This document shows positions 48,242-59,965 of a stretch of DNA of 64,000 nucleotides, piece after piece. Origin of the DNA: Brasenia schreberi (lineage: Eukaryota; Streptophyta; Magnoliopsida; Nymphaeales; Cabombaceae); NCBI GenBank assembly GCA_036023115.1, contig JAYKKT010000064.1, positions 8,626,501 to 8,690,500 of the forward strand, written 5' to 3'. The notes beneath the pieces were generated by a model, which was not told the origin of the DNA, searched no databases, and was given only the letters and a program-made list of their open reading frames with translations. Every line of letters begins with the position of its first letter. Within the stretch, counting starts at the first letter, position 1. A program made the translations under genes and the position numbers.

Positions 48242-48392
48242 TTATTTTTCTCTTTCTTTCCGCCCATTCACGCATTCGAAGGTCGCGCGGTTGATGGTGG
48301 GTTGGGTTTTCGTCTGCGTTCCGTTGGCGGGAGTCGGGAACAGCTAGTAGCGTCAACCAAGCCGAAGGATCTGAAATCGTTCTGTGGTGGTG
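48242..48392 (+). promoter_or_regulatory. ARP7 5' UTR and core promoter region
   Basis: GC-richer leader between the TIR-like repeat and the start codon. TTATTTTTCTCTTTCTTTC at its left edge is a pyrimidine-rich patch of the kind common in TATA-less plant promoters. The element to its left probably displaced or supplies further promoter sequence. Confidence 0.4.
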
Positions 48393-48473
48393 ATGGAGGC
48401 GGCGGTGGTGGACCCTGGATCGAAGCTCCTCAAGGCAGGATACGCCGTTCCCGACCAGGAACCCTCCATGGTT

Positions 48474-48543
<70 letters not shown>

Positions 48544-48891
48544 CTGCGTGAGTGTGAATGATATCCGTGAGAGTTGGGAGTTATTCGTTCCTTACACAGT
48601 AGCCGCATTGTTGGGTTTTGAAGATTGAAGCAATGTGTGGTGATCTTACTGTAGTTAATATGCTGGTGCTGACGTGAAATGTGTTGCAAGGATTTATACC
48701 GGATGTAGTTTGCAGCTGTGGACTCATCGGCGGTAACTTGGTCATCGAATTTGCTTTTTATGGTTTCGTACGTTAATTTAGCGGTTAATATCCTTGTATA
48801 GGAAAGTTGCCGATTTCTCATAGTTGTCCTTCGGTACTCTTCTGTTACACTGGGAATCGAGTAGGCACAGAGAGAAAGCGTGTCTTTTTAT

Positions 48892-48929
<38 letters not shown>

Positions 48930-51081
48930 AAGCACTTTTTGATAGAAGGTGAAGGCTTTAGGGTTCCTCATAATGCGGTGGTGCTTGTTCATCTTCCTAT
49001 CCAAGACCTTGCAAATCATTCTCTTGTGAGGATGCGAGAGTTCGAGTCCTTCAAATTCAATCGCACGAGATTCCCTAATGATCTCATCAGTTGCTTGGGC
49101 TGTCACTCATTCTTATGATGACCTGGTTCTCCAAGACCCGTTGCCTTTCTTTTGCATGGTAGTTCTGGCGTTGGTTCTTTTTTGTTACAACAGGGAGGCT
49201 GAAGCTAGGTTTCCGATACTGCTCCATGGGAATTATGAATTGGAGGCATAATATCAGAGATGTGGCTTTGCCTACTTAACAAGTAACAACTAACGCTTTA
49301 TACAGACAGAAGATTGGCCTTGAATTTGGAATTCTGCTCACTCCAGCGTAGTTCTTATCATGTTATCATGAAATGTACGTTATTCTCCAAGGTTTCCTGC
49401 AACTGAAATTTCCTTTTAGAATGCCATCAGCCATTGCTTGAACTAGATGTTTAAATTTTGTACCTTTACTAGAAGTCTGCCTCAGACATCAGATGCACTT
49501 CTTCATTGCTGCCTTATTTACTTGCTTCTCCTTCTAAGTAACTGGTTCTTTTTCATCAGAAACAAAATGTTTGCAGCTAAGCTCACGTTCCTAAACTCTG
49601 CAGATTATTCCTACTAAGATGAAATGTGTACCCGAAGATGGCCAACCTGCTGATACATCGGCTCATGATGATGTCACTGTTGATCCAGTCATTAGGGGTT
49701 TTATAAAAGAATGGGATGCTATGGAAGATTTGCTACGTTATGTGCTCTACACTGGTCTTGAATGGGAGGAAGGCAATGAGGGGCAAATTTTATTTACTGA
49801 TCCTCTTGCAACATCAAAAGTCAGTATCCACCATTATCTCCTATTTTTGTATAGATTATGTTTTCTCTATTATCCATAAGGATTTAAAGGCTTATATGGA
49901 ACAAACAACAATAACAACAACAACTAAGCCTTTTTTCATGGTAGGTGATGTCCGATGCATGGACTCATTGATGCCATAGGTCTCAATTTATGCCATATTA
50001 GCATTAAACTCCAAAAAAGTGATTTCATATATAATATTTTCTTTCCAATACTTTTGTGGTTTTCCTCTCTCTCTCTCTCTCTCTTTTAAAGTGTTTGCCT
50101 TGTCATTTCTTACGAGCTTCATTTGGTTATTTTTTTACATGGCAAAACCTTTTCAGGCATCTCTTTCTTTCATTTTATCTTCTACCAGTGCTACTCCAAT
50201 TTTTCTCTAATAACTTCACTGCAGATATGGCCTTGTGTGACCACACATCTACCTCAACATCTTAACATCTTAATTTATGCTACAATCATCTTTTACAAAC
50301 GTTGAGAATTGACTGCACTAATATGGAACAAAAGTCCATAAAATTCAAGAAGGTATCATATGAGAAACTATGCATGCTCAATGTTTAGGTGATTTACCTA
50401 ATCATTTGAAGCACTTGATGAAGAAGTGTCATTGTGACTTCAATCTTTTGGCTAACCATTCTGCCAGACTGAAAGTTGGTTATGACTGGAAGGCAAGATT
50501 ATTTTTACGTATTATAACTATTGATTCATGTACAGACTTTCTCATCTGGGTGATTACCAGGACCATTAATTCTATAGTCAATTATGCTTATGATGGAACT
50601 CCTATATATACGTATAAATGTGTGCATGTATATATGTATGTATGCATGTGTGTGTATGCATATATTTTACAAAAAGGTACTTCAGAAAAGAAGCATGCAA
50701 TAGTTGATTTATTGTTGTTTGTCCATCGTTTTTTGTTTTTTTCAGCTTCCACCAAATTTGGTGTTCTCTCAGTCTCTGCACCTTTATCTCTTTACTTGAC
50801 TCTCATAAGCCTATTTGACCACCCTTTCTTTTCTTCTTTTTTCCCCATCATTCTCCTTTCTTGTGTGCACTGTTTTCTTCGCTTTAATTGGTCATAGATG
50901 AATGGAGTATCCTCATGTTGGTTCTGAAATTTTCTGCAGGTTGTTCGGGAGAAACTAATACAAATGATGTTTGAAACATTTAATGTCTCAGGATTTTATG
51001 CATCTGAACAAGCAGTATTGTCACTTTATGCTGTAGGGCGTATCTCAGGTTGCACTGTTGATGTTGGGCATGGAAAAATTG
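48393..51081 (+). CDS. ARP7: Actin-related protein 7 (ARP7), first three coding exons
   Basis: Exons 48393-48470, 49604-49819 and 50940-51081 join in phase 0, 0 and then 1, all with GT..AG borders. They encode [84 protein letters not shown] and [20 protein letters not shown]. This is the actin-fold N-terminal third of plant ARP7, a nuclear subunit of SWI/SNF-type chromatin remodellers. The third exon ends GGAAAAATTG|GTGGGT; the family continues with an Asp-Ile-Ala-Pro stretch, which was not found in the rest of the window. Intron 3 is therefore at least 12.9 kb, or the gene is broken here. No stop or shift is seen in the three exons. Confidence 0.93.
48477..48539. repeat. (TC)n microsatellite in ARP7 intron 1
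   Basis: About 31 uninterrupted TC units begin 6 bp after the splice donor of exon 1. A second tract of about 16 units lies at 48895-48927 in the same intron. Confidence 0.95.
49895..50320 (-). repeat. Degenerate RTE LINE 3' end in ARP7 intron 2
   Basis: It starts with an AACAACAACAACTAAGCC tail (minus-strand 3' end) and parallels LINE-D: CTTTCCAATACTTTTGTGG, then CCAGTGCTACTCCAATTTTTCTCTAATAAC and ACCTCAACATCTTAACATCTT. A CT run at 50067-50085 has expanded inside it. Confidence 0.7.
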
Positions 51082-51276
51082 GTGGGTGTGCCTGATGGTA
51101 TCCTGTGAACCTATGCTCAAATTGCTTTGAATGCTTATATGCCTCATTGGGCACTTGTTTTTTCAATCTTCACGTCATAAAATAAACTTATAACTGAGCA
51201 AGTTATTTAAGGTTCTTGTACATGTTTTAGAACATGAGCAAGTTGGTGAGGTTAAGCTTGTAAATCCATTTTTGGG

Positions 51277-52400
51277 TGGTTAATGTTGGGTGGTTAAGCT
51301 TTCTCCTGGAATTACCTTGCAATCTTTACAACACGCTCTATCTTTTTTTCTACAAATAACGTAATCAATTTGTGTTTGTGATAAGCCACTCTTATAAGTA
51401 ATTAAATATTCATATCGTTTTTTCAAGATTGTATTGACTATAAAGAGATCAAATGCCATAGCAAAATTTAAAATCTCCCTACCTTCCTCATTTATATCCC
51501 CAAAACCAAAGTTTCCATGAATACCTTGATTTCGTAATGCCTCTTTACCGACATGTCCATTTAAGTCTCCTAAACAAATCATCTCCCTTTGTGGAATCTT
51601 TTGAATCACCTTATCTAACTCTTCCCAAAAAGCTGTCTTTATACTATCTTCTAGTCCTACTTGGGGTGCGTAAGCACAAACTATATTCAAAACCTCTGCT
51701 CCTAACACTAATTTTAACGTCATGATTTGGTCACCATATCGTTGTATGTCTACTACACTATCCTTTAAATCTTTATTTATGATAATACCAACTCCATTTC
51801 GAGCCTTTTCTTTACCTGAGTACCATAATTTAAAACCTATATCCTCTATCTCCTTTGCTTTTTTTTCGACCCATTTTGTCTCTTGTAAACATAGAATATA
51901 AATCTTTCTCCGAATCACAGTATCTACCACCTCCATTAGCTTACAGGATAATGTTCCGATATTCCAAGAACCAATATGAATCTTATTATCTAGGACTAGC
52001 TTTCTTACTCCCCGCATCCGTCCATAATGTGGAGACCCTCTTTGAAAATTATTGACTACATTCAGGCGGCAATGTAGCGGGACTAACTTCTTTACCCACA
52101 CTCGTCCATGATGTGGGAACCCTCTCTGCAATTGATTCACTACATTCAGGCGAAAATGTAGTGGCCCTTGCTTACTTATTACTGCATTCGGGCTCTGCAG
52201 TGCGTCGCTAGGCGGGGACGCCCCAAAGCAATGCTCATAATTTTTGTAATCCATGTTATAAAATTCCGACACAATGTTTTATGCTGGTTGTCGGAAGCCT
52301 ACCACAACCCTTCTCCTTTATCCGGGCTTGGGATTGGTAATGCAAGGTGATCCTTTACATGGGCAGAGTTATTTTGATCATTGAAAAGATAAAATATATT
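51277..52400 (-). pseudogene. LINE-C (RTE clade), 5' UTR and endonuclease only
   Basis: The frame at 51280-52272 is open for 330 codons. It contains HIGSWNIGTLSCKLMEVVDT, ILCLQETKWVEKKAKEI, KARNGVGIIINKDLK, VCAYAPQVGLEDSIK, GDLNGHVGKEALRNQG and the SQTQIDYVICRKKDRACCKDC segment, that is the APE-type endonuclease. The frame begins in a 5' leader also seen in LINE-A and LINE-D. Near 51277 it ends abruptly after SLTTQH, so RT and the 3' tail are missing. It lies in ARP7 intron 3, opposite to the gene. Confidence 0.85.
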
Positions 52401-52850
52401 TAGAAAAGAAATAAACAATGGATTGGGGGTGTACATGTTTATCGTATGATATGGTATATACCAGTACATCCCTGTATCATTTGGTATAAGAGAATACAAG
52501 TCAATATGGAGAAACATAATGATATGATGAATGATATATATCGATACATATCATATGATACATATGATACATCCAAGAGTTCATGAGGTCGTCTAGTCTA
52601 ATAGTGATTGAATTATTGGTTGCTTTTACAACGAGAATCGGTTCAACTCTTGATGATTCCTTGCCTTTGTTAAGTTAAGTGCATGTAACTGTTGGCAACA
52701 TTGTTGTTGATAGCTCTTTGCCGCAACCCTATAAAAAGGGTTGAGTATCAAGTATCAACTCTTCTGAGTAAGTCTTTGTGCTTGAAATTAATAATGTTCT
52801 TCTTCTTGCTTTCACTTTCTTATGCACACAAGTGTTTGGTGATTTGTTTG
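52401..52850. other. Spacer, possibly an older LTR
   Basis: The stretch has a CCTATAAAAAGGG TATA-like motif at 52729 followed by a pyrimidine-rich part, as in LTR promoters. Copia-4 begins directly to its right. No inner end could be fixed. Confidence 0.35.
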
Positions 52851-53187
52851 TGTTGAAGATCAAATTGAAGCGTTATGTTTTCTTGTTAATGTGTTTAGTC
52901 ACAATCACAGTTTTATAATTCGTATGTATCTAAAGTAGTTTGGATCCCAATGGATCAATTTTGGATCCATTGGGAATCAAATTGTATTAGTATTTCATTA
53001 AGGGTATTTAGGACATTTAAGTTATATTAGGAGTTTAAATAAGTTGCTGGGATTAGGTTTAGGGATTAAGTGAAGAGGAGGAAAGAAGTTGTCAGCGAGA
53101 GGAATGTGCCGATCTACTCTAATATGTCATCCAAGTTGTAACTTGGTATGTTCTGTTGAATAAAGATTGTTTCTTATAATTTCTTCA
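52851..53187 (+). repeat. Copia-4 5' LTR (about 337 bp)
   Basis: It begins TGTTGAAGATCAAATTG and matches the 3' LTR at 55900 over its first 300 bp with few changes. The end (CTTCA before TGGTATTATTGC, a degraded primer site) is the most plausible border. Confidence 0.75.
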
Positions 53188-53836
53188 TGGTATTATTGCT
53201 ATTACTGTGTTTTTTTATCTGAAGAGGAGAAAAAATATTACTAAGTTTGTCATTTGAATGATTAAGATTGAAGCTGTAAATCAAATTTCATCTCTGTGAT
53301 ACGAAAGAAGGGGTGAATCGTAAAATAATACATATGTAGTCTGAATCAAGGAAGTCACGGTCTTCTGCATGTGTATTTGGTTGTGTATTGATCCATACCG
53401 TGGTTGCATCAGAGTTCTTGTCTTAATCGCATCAGGATCTTGCTCCTAATTCGTGAAGGTCTCTTGCTGTGTACTTTGTTGATGACTACATAAGATTCTA
53501 TCGTGCATTCTTTGTTCAACCTACCTTGGAATTGAGTTAGAGCTAAGGCTGAAGCACAGTGAATAACATCAATATCATTCTCATCAGTAACAGAATCATG
53601 CCTCTTCATATTATATACCTTCTCAAAGAAACCATCATCATCATAATGCGTGACCAGTCATAACACACACATGAAAGTATATGTTTCCAAGGCTGGAAGT
53701 TGTAAGGTTGTGCACATTGGCATTTTTTTTTAAAGGATACTTGTGTACATATCACTATCTTAATTGAGTCATTTTACTATACTCATTATTGCATTAAAGG
53801 AGTTGTAAGTATTCAGTTTGCATAAAGATTTATAAG

Positions 53837-55905
53837 ATGGGTGGCACAAGTGAATTAAGTTCAACAGATAAAGGTGAAGGATTTCAAATCACAAACCTCA
53901 AGCTGGATGGGAAAAATTTTCTTCAGTGGGTCAGATCCATTGAGTTGGCGATAATGGCAAGGGGGCGTTGGGATTGGGACTACCTGACAGGCGACATACC
54001 TGAGCCTCAGACTACAGATCCCCATTACTCAAGATGGCGAAGAGAAAATGTCCTAGTGAGTGCTTGGCTGCTCCAATCAATATCACCATCAATTGCTAGT
54101 ACTTTTATGTTCTTGAGTCTGCTAAAGATATATGGTTAGGTGTTCATGATGCTTATGCCCAACGGAAGAATATAGCCAAGAAATACGATCTTATTGAGAA
54201 AATAAGAAAGTGCATACAAAGGAGTAGATCTGTGAGCGAATATTATGCATAGCTTAGAGGCTTATGGGAAGAACTACAACTCTATTCCAAAACAAAATGC
54301 CAAATTTGTACTTAAGAGCGCAATGAAGAGTTTGAAGAGAGAAAAATATTTGATCTTCTATGGGGTATCTCTCCCGAGTATGAGGCTGGAAAGAATAACA
54401 TTCTTAGCAGAGAAACTTCCATCACGATATACTCCCTCCTTCTTCGAGAAGAAGACAGAAAACATTTAGAGAAGGAAACCAAACTCAATTTAGAAACTTC
54501 AACATTTGTGGGCAAAAATACATATACTCCTCCCATCTCCAAAGGAAGAGGAGGCTATGACAGAGGTAGAGGAAGACCTGGACTTACATATGAAGAAAAT
54601 GATAAGTTGACCTGTTCTCATTGCGAAAAACCACGACATACTAAGGAAACCTGTTGGGAGTTAGTTGGAAAGCCTACTTATTTTCAAAACAGATCAAATA
54701 AGGCTTATTTCAGTTGTGAACATAATGAAAAACCAAAGGCAGAGGACAATGCTACTTCATTGGCTGATATGAAGAAGGAAATTGAATTACTTAAGGCTCG
54801 ATTGGCTGACTCACATTCCCCATCTACATCCTCTCACACGACCAATATTGGGAATTATGGCAGTTGGATGTTAAGAATGCTTTTCTTCAGGGGGATCTCA
54901 TGGAAGATATTTATATGGATCTCCCACCAGGATATCGACAGAGACAAGATGATGAAGGTAAAGTATGCAAGTTAAAGAAATCGATTTATGACTTAAAACA
55001 ATCTCCCAGAGCATGGTTCGAAAAATTCAGTGATGGTGTCAAGAGATTGGGGTTCAACCAGTGTACTAGTGATCATACTCTCTTTGTCAAACAAGGCCTG
55101 AAAACTATCATATTACTAGTGTATGTTGATGATATTATTATTACAGGTGATGATACAGATGGCATTGTGGAACTAAAAAGGAAGCTAAGTATGTTGTTTG
55201 ACTTAAAGGATTTGGGAAGACTCCATTATTTTCTAGGAATAGAAATCATTCGTAAAGACAATTGTCTATTCCTAAGTCAAAGAAAATATATCCTGGACTT
55301 ATTGAAAGAAACTAAGATGGAAGATTGCAGGTTATGTTCCACACTCATGGAAGTTCCTAAGGAAGAGATAGTCACATCCGCAGAACCATATGAAGATGTT
55401 GGAAAATACCAAAGATTAGTGGGAAAGCTGATATATATTATCATTACTCGTCCTGACATCAGTTTTGCAGTTGGATATGTTAGTAGATGGATGCATTGCC
55501 CTTCTAAACAATATATGAGCATTGTGTTTCACATTATTAGATACTTAAAATGCTCATTGACCTATGGGTTGCTATATTGCTTTGGGAATGTGTGAAGGCC
55601 TATGGATTATATCACTCCTGGGAGAAATTGGCATCAAAAGAAATATTCCAATTGATTTCTTTACTGACAGTAAATCTGCTCTCCAAATAGCCTTAAATCC
55701 AGTATTTCATGAAAGGACGAAACATATAGAAATTGATTGTCATTTTATCATAGAGAAGATATCCCAAGCGATCTTTAATCTTGTTCATGTACGCTCTGAA
55801 GATCAACTAGCCGACATCTTGACCAAGGCAGTTTCAATTACTGGGTTTAAGAAAGCTCTTGTGAAGATCGGAATTACAAGCCTTCAACTTGAGGGGGCGT
55901 GTTGA
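53837..55905 (+). pseudogene. Copia-4 gag-RT-RNase H, internally deleted
   Basis: gag starts MGGTSELSSTDKGEG and has LDGKNFLQWVRSIELAI, a stop after about 100 codons, and a zinc knuckle CSHCEKPRHTKETCW near 54615. At about 54860 gag runs straight into RT (DVKNAFLQGDLMEDIYMDLP), so protease and integrase are deleted. RT has YVDDIIITGDD and LGRLHYFLGIEI and stays open to 55595. A second deletion at 55590 joins it to the RNase H end (FTDSKSALQIALNP, TKHIEIDCHF, QLADILTKA). The G-rich polypurine tract precedes the 3' LTR. Confidence 0.85.
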
Positions 55906-56206
55906 AGATCAAGTTGAAGCGTTATATTTTCTTGTTAATGTGTTTAGTCACAGTCACAGTTTTATAATTCGTATGTATCTAAAGTAGTTTGGATCCCAAT
56001 GGATCAGTTTTGGATCCATTGGGAATCGGATTGTATTAGTATTTCATTAAGGGTATTTAGGACATTTAAGTTAGATTAGGAATTTAAATAAGTTGCTGGG
56101 ATTAGGTTTAGGGATTAAGTGAAGAGGAGGCCAGAAGTCGTCAGCCAGAGGGATGTGCCGATCTGCCCTAATATGTCATCCAAGCTGTAACTTGGTATGT
56201 TCCGTC
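55900..56206 (+). repeat. Copia-4 3' LTR, 3'-truncated
   Basis: It starts TGTTGAAGATCAAGTTG after the tract GAGGGGGCG and parallels the 5' LTR until GTATGTTC(T/C)GT, then diverges, so its last 30 bp are missing. No target duplication can be read on this side. Confidence 0.75.
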
Positions 56207-56413
56207 ACGTGTGATTGAAAGCTGGGTTCATCATATAATATCAGAGTGAGATCATGTTTAAGACTATCTTGGAATGCGTGCCAAGTAGTGAAGACACTTT
56301 TTGAAGAAAAACAAGATCTTACGCATATTACTCACTTCAAGGAATTACGTTTAATTTCTTCCTCCAATCATTCCAATCTTTCTAAGTGTTTTCGTTATTT
56401 GTAAAGGAAGACA

Positions 56414-56916
56414 AAGGTTTTACCTTTCGTTTGAACAATATGAACTAAAAAAGCATGAGCACAACGATGAAAAATTACCTAATACTACAAAATGATATGG
56501 AGATATGAGTGGTACAAAGGTAGAACTATCTCTTATTGCTACCAAAGAACAAAAAGAGGAATATAAGGGTGGTGATAGAATCATACTTTGGATCCTTATA
56601 AATAATATTAATGATCATATTAGGGATAATTTATCTAATTATACTAATGCTAATAAAGTATGGGAATATCTAAAAGGGTCATATGTGCGAAATGATGTTG
56701 CAAGGTTTTACCTTTCGTTTGAACAATATGAACTAAAAAAACATGAGCACAACGATGAAAAATTACCTAATACTACAAAATGATATGGAGATACGAGTGG
56801 TACAAAGGTATAACTATCTCTTATTGCTATCAAAGAACAAAAAGAGGAATATAAGGGTGGTGATAGAATCATACTTTGGATCCTTATAAATAATATTAAT
56901 GATCATATTAGGGATA
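56414..56916 (+). pseudogene. Copia-6 gag with 288-bp tandem duplication
   Basis: The gag text (LSLIATKEQKEEYKGGDRII, NANKVWEYLKGSYVRNDV, YLSFEQYELKKHEHNDEKL) is repeated at an offset of 288 bp, starting at 56414 and 56702. The second unit is cut by LINE-D at 56916 and resumes at 59966. The unit differs by only a few bases between copies. Confidence 0.75.
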
Positions 56917-56951
56917 CAACAACAACAACAACAACTAAGCCTTTTCCCATA

Positions 56952-58606
56952 CTAGACGGGGTCGGCTACATGGATTCTTTGTTTCCACAGATCTCTATCG
57001 TGTGCCACGTTAGCAGTTAACTCACAATAAGCTAGATCATTCTTTATTGTTTCTTTCCAACACTTTTGTGGTCGTCCTCTACCTCTTTTAATACTTTCCA
57101 AATTTAGTTTTTCTAACCTTCTTACAGGTTCTTCTTTTGATCTTCTTTCTATATGTCCAAACCATCTTAAACGATGTTCTCTCATTTTATCCTCTATTGG
57201 TGCCACTCCTAATTTGTTTCTAATAACCTCATTATGTATACGGTCTTTTCTTGTATGACCACTCATCCATCTCAACATCTTCATTTCTGTCACAGACATC
57301 TTTTGTACATGTTGATGATTAACTGCCCAACACTCAGAACCATAAAACATGACAGGCCTAACTGCTGCTCTATAATATTTACCTTTTAATTTTAATGGTA
57401 TCTTCTTATCACAAAGAATACCTGATGCTCCTCTCCATTTTAACCAACCAGCATTAATTCTATGTGTAACATCTCCATCAATTCTTCCATCACTTCGAAA
57501 AATTGACCCTAGGTATTTAAAACTTTCCTTTTGGGGAATGCAATGTGTGCCAATTTTAATTTCTATGTCCTCTGAAGTAGCCAAATCATCAAACTTACAT
57601 TCCATATATTCTGTCTTTGTTCTACTAAGTCGGAGGCCTTTGCTTTCTAATGTTTCTCTCCATAGTTCCAATTTTCTATTAACTTTTTCCTTAGACTCCT
57701 CCAATTAACTTTTTCCTTAGACTCCTCCACTAATACAATGTCATCTGCAAATAACATACACCAAGGTACTTCATCTTGAATATGTTTTGTTAACTCATCC
57801 ATCACCATTATAAATAAGTATGGACTTAAAGTTGATCCTTGATGTAACCCAATATTAACTTCAAAGAAGTCTGTCGTTCCTTCATGAGTCCTCACACATG
57901 TTTTTGCACCATCATACATGTCTCTTATAAGGTTAATATATGTCAATGGGATACCTATTTTTTCCAAAGTTCTCCAAAGAACCTCCCTCGGTACCCTATC
58001 ATAAGCTTTTTCTAGATCAATAAATATCATGTGAAGGTCTTTCTTTTTTGCTCTAAAATGTTTCTTTTTTGCTCTAAAATGTTCCATAAGACGTCTCAAA
58101 AGGTGAATTGCTTCAATAGTAGATCTACCTGCCATAAATCCAAATTGGTTCTCTGTTGTACTTGATACTTGTCTTAACCTACGTTCGATAATTCTTTCCC
58201 ATAATTTCATAGTATGACTCATTAACTTGATACCTCGATAATTCGCACAATTTTGAATGTCTCCCTTGTTCTTATATATGGGTATAAGTGTAGTTGCTCT
58301 CCATTCCTCGGGCATCTTTTGGTTTTTCCATATTTCATTAAATAGTCTTGTGAGCCAAGTGATTCCTATTTCTCCTAGTATTTTCCAAACTTCTATAGGA
58401 ATATTATCTGGTCCTACCGATTTACCACTCTTCATATGTTTAAGAGCCTCTTTGACTTCATTCTTTTGAATACGTCGGTAGAAATTGTGGTTTATATACT
58501 TTTCCGACTTGTCTAAATCTCCTAAACTAATACTAACATCTTTATTTTCATTAAAAAGATTATAAAAATAGTTTTTCCATCTATTTCTTATATCATCATT
58601 TGCCAC
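56952..58606 (-). pseudogene. LINE-D reverse transcriptase, frameshifted
   Basis: The RT has [72 protein letters not shown], the [14 protein letters not shown] segment, and the catalytic FADD in [13 protein letters not shown] 26-bp tandem duplication at 57678-57703 and 57704-57729 shifts the frame just after FADD. A separate 21-bp in-frame duplication ([14 protein letters not shown]) lies near 58035-58080. The C-terminal part (INAGWLKWRGASGILCDKK, MSGHTRKDRIHNE) follows intact to the stop near 56952. Confidence 0.88.
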
Positions 58607-58828
58607 TAGAATTTTTTCATCCTCATCTTTTATGCATCTAACATAATTAAGATCTTTAGTTTTCTTATCTCTAGCCCTAGCTATCCTAAAAATATCTCTT
58701 TCACCCTCTTTTGAGTTGAGTTTTTTATATAAGTCCTCCCAAATCTTAGCTTTTGCTTCACTAACGGCCTTTTTTGCTTCCTTCTTTGCTTTCTTATAAG
58801 CTTCTAAAGTTTCACTAGTTTTCTTATC

Positions 58829-59932
58829 CTAATGTAATTTGTAACATGCCCTCTTTGCCTTGATTTTATTTTGTACTACTTCACTCCACCACCAAGCTTC
58901 TTTTTGTGCCGGTACACCTCCCTTAGATACCCCTAACACATCTTTCGCCACTTTCCTAATATGTATAGTCATATTGTTCCACATATCAGAGGGTGTGCCA
59001 ACATAATTCCAAACATCTCCTTGAAGGACTTTTTGTTTAAATATATCTTCTTTCTCACTTTTGAGGTTCCACCATTTAGTCCGAATAGCTCGATGCACTC
59101 TTTTTTTCTTTGTCCATTTTTTTATTTGTAAATCCATAACTAAAAGTCGATGTTGGGTGGTTAAGCTTTCTCTTGGAATTACCTTACAATCTTTACAACA
59201 CGCTCTATCTTTTTTTCTACAAATAAAGTAATCAATTTGTGTTTGTGATAAGCTACTCTTATAAGTAATTAAATGTTCATCTCGTTTTTTGAAGATTGTA
59301 TTGACTATAAAGAGATCAAATGACATAGCAAAATTTAAAATCTCCCTACCTTCCTCGTTTATATCCCCATAACCAAAGTTTCCATGAATCCCTTGATATC
59401 CTAATGCCTCTTTACCGACATGTCCATTTAAATCTCCTCCTAAACAAATCATCTCCCTTTGTGGAATCTTTTGAAACACCTTATCTAACTCTTCCCAAAA
59501 AACTGTCTTTATACTATCTTCTAGTCCTACTTGGGGTGCGTAAGCACAAACTATATTCAAAACCTCTACTCCTAACACTAATTTCAATGTCATGATTCGG
59601 TCACCATATCGTTGTATGTCTACTACACTCTCCTTTAAATCCTTATTTATGATAATACCAACTCCGTTTCGGGCCTTTTCTTTACCTGAGTACCATAATT
59701 TAAAACCTGTATCCTCTATCTCCTTTGCTTTTTCTCCAACCCATTTTGTCTCTTGTAAACATAGAATATGAATCTTTCTCCGAATCATAGTATCTACCAC
59801 CTCCATTAGCTTACCCGATAATGTTCCGATATTCCAAGAACCAATACGAATCTTATTATCTAGGACTAGCTTCCTTACCTCCCGTATCCGTCCATAATCA
59901 AAATGCGGAGACCCTCTCTGAAAATTTTTCAC
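58829..59932 (-). pseudogene. LINE-D endonuclease ORF
   Basis: A 367-codon open frame covers the APE-like endonuclease and linker. Visible motifs are IRIGSWNIGTLSGK, ILCLQETKW, NGVGIIINKD, CLGGDLNGHVG, SQTQIDYFICRKKDR and TTQHRLLVMD, with the Asn, Glu, Asp/Asn and His positions expected for nicking the target. A stop and shift between 58606 and 58829 separate it from RT, so the single protein of the family cannot be made. Confidence 0.88.
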
Positions 59933-59965
59933 TACATTCGGGCGGCAATGATCATATTAGGGATA

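Larger units (their letters stand above)
56917..59946 (-). mobile_element. LINE-D (RTE clade), near full length, 3.0 kb
   Basis: The minus-strand element has its 3' end at the (ACA)n tail (56917-56935) and its 5' end at 59946, truncated only slightly relative to LINE-C. Flanks AATGATCATATTAGGGATA at 56898-56916 and 59947-59965 are an identical 19-bp duplication. The first four bases also occur in the LINE, so the exact 5' junction may shift by four. It inserted into the Copia-6 gag and is the youngest LINE in the window. Confidence 0.9.

Noticed and set aside
48180..48821. 213-codon minus-strand frame opposite ARP7 exon 1
   Set aside because: Its middle is a run of Arg-Glu from the CT microsatellite, and it is antisense to a well-supported exon; it is a shadow.
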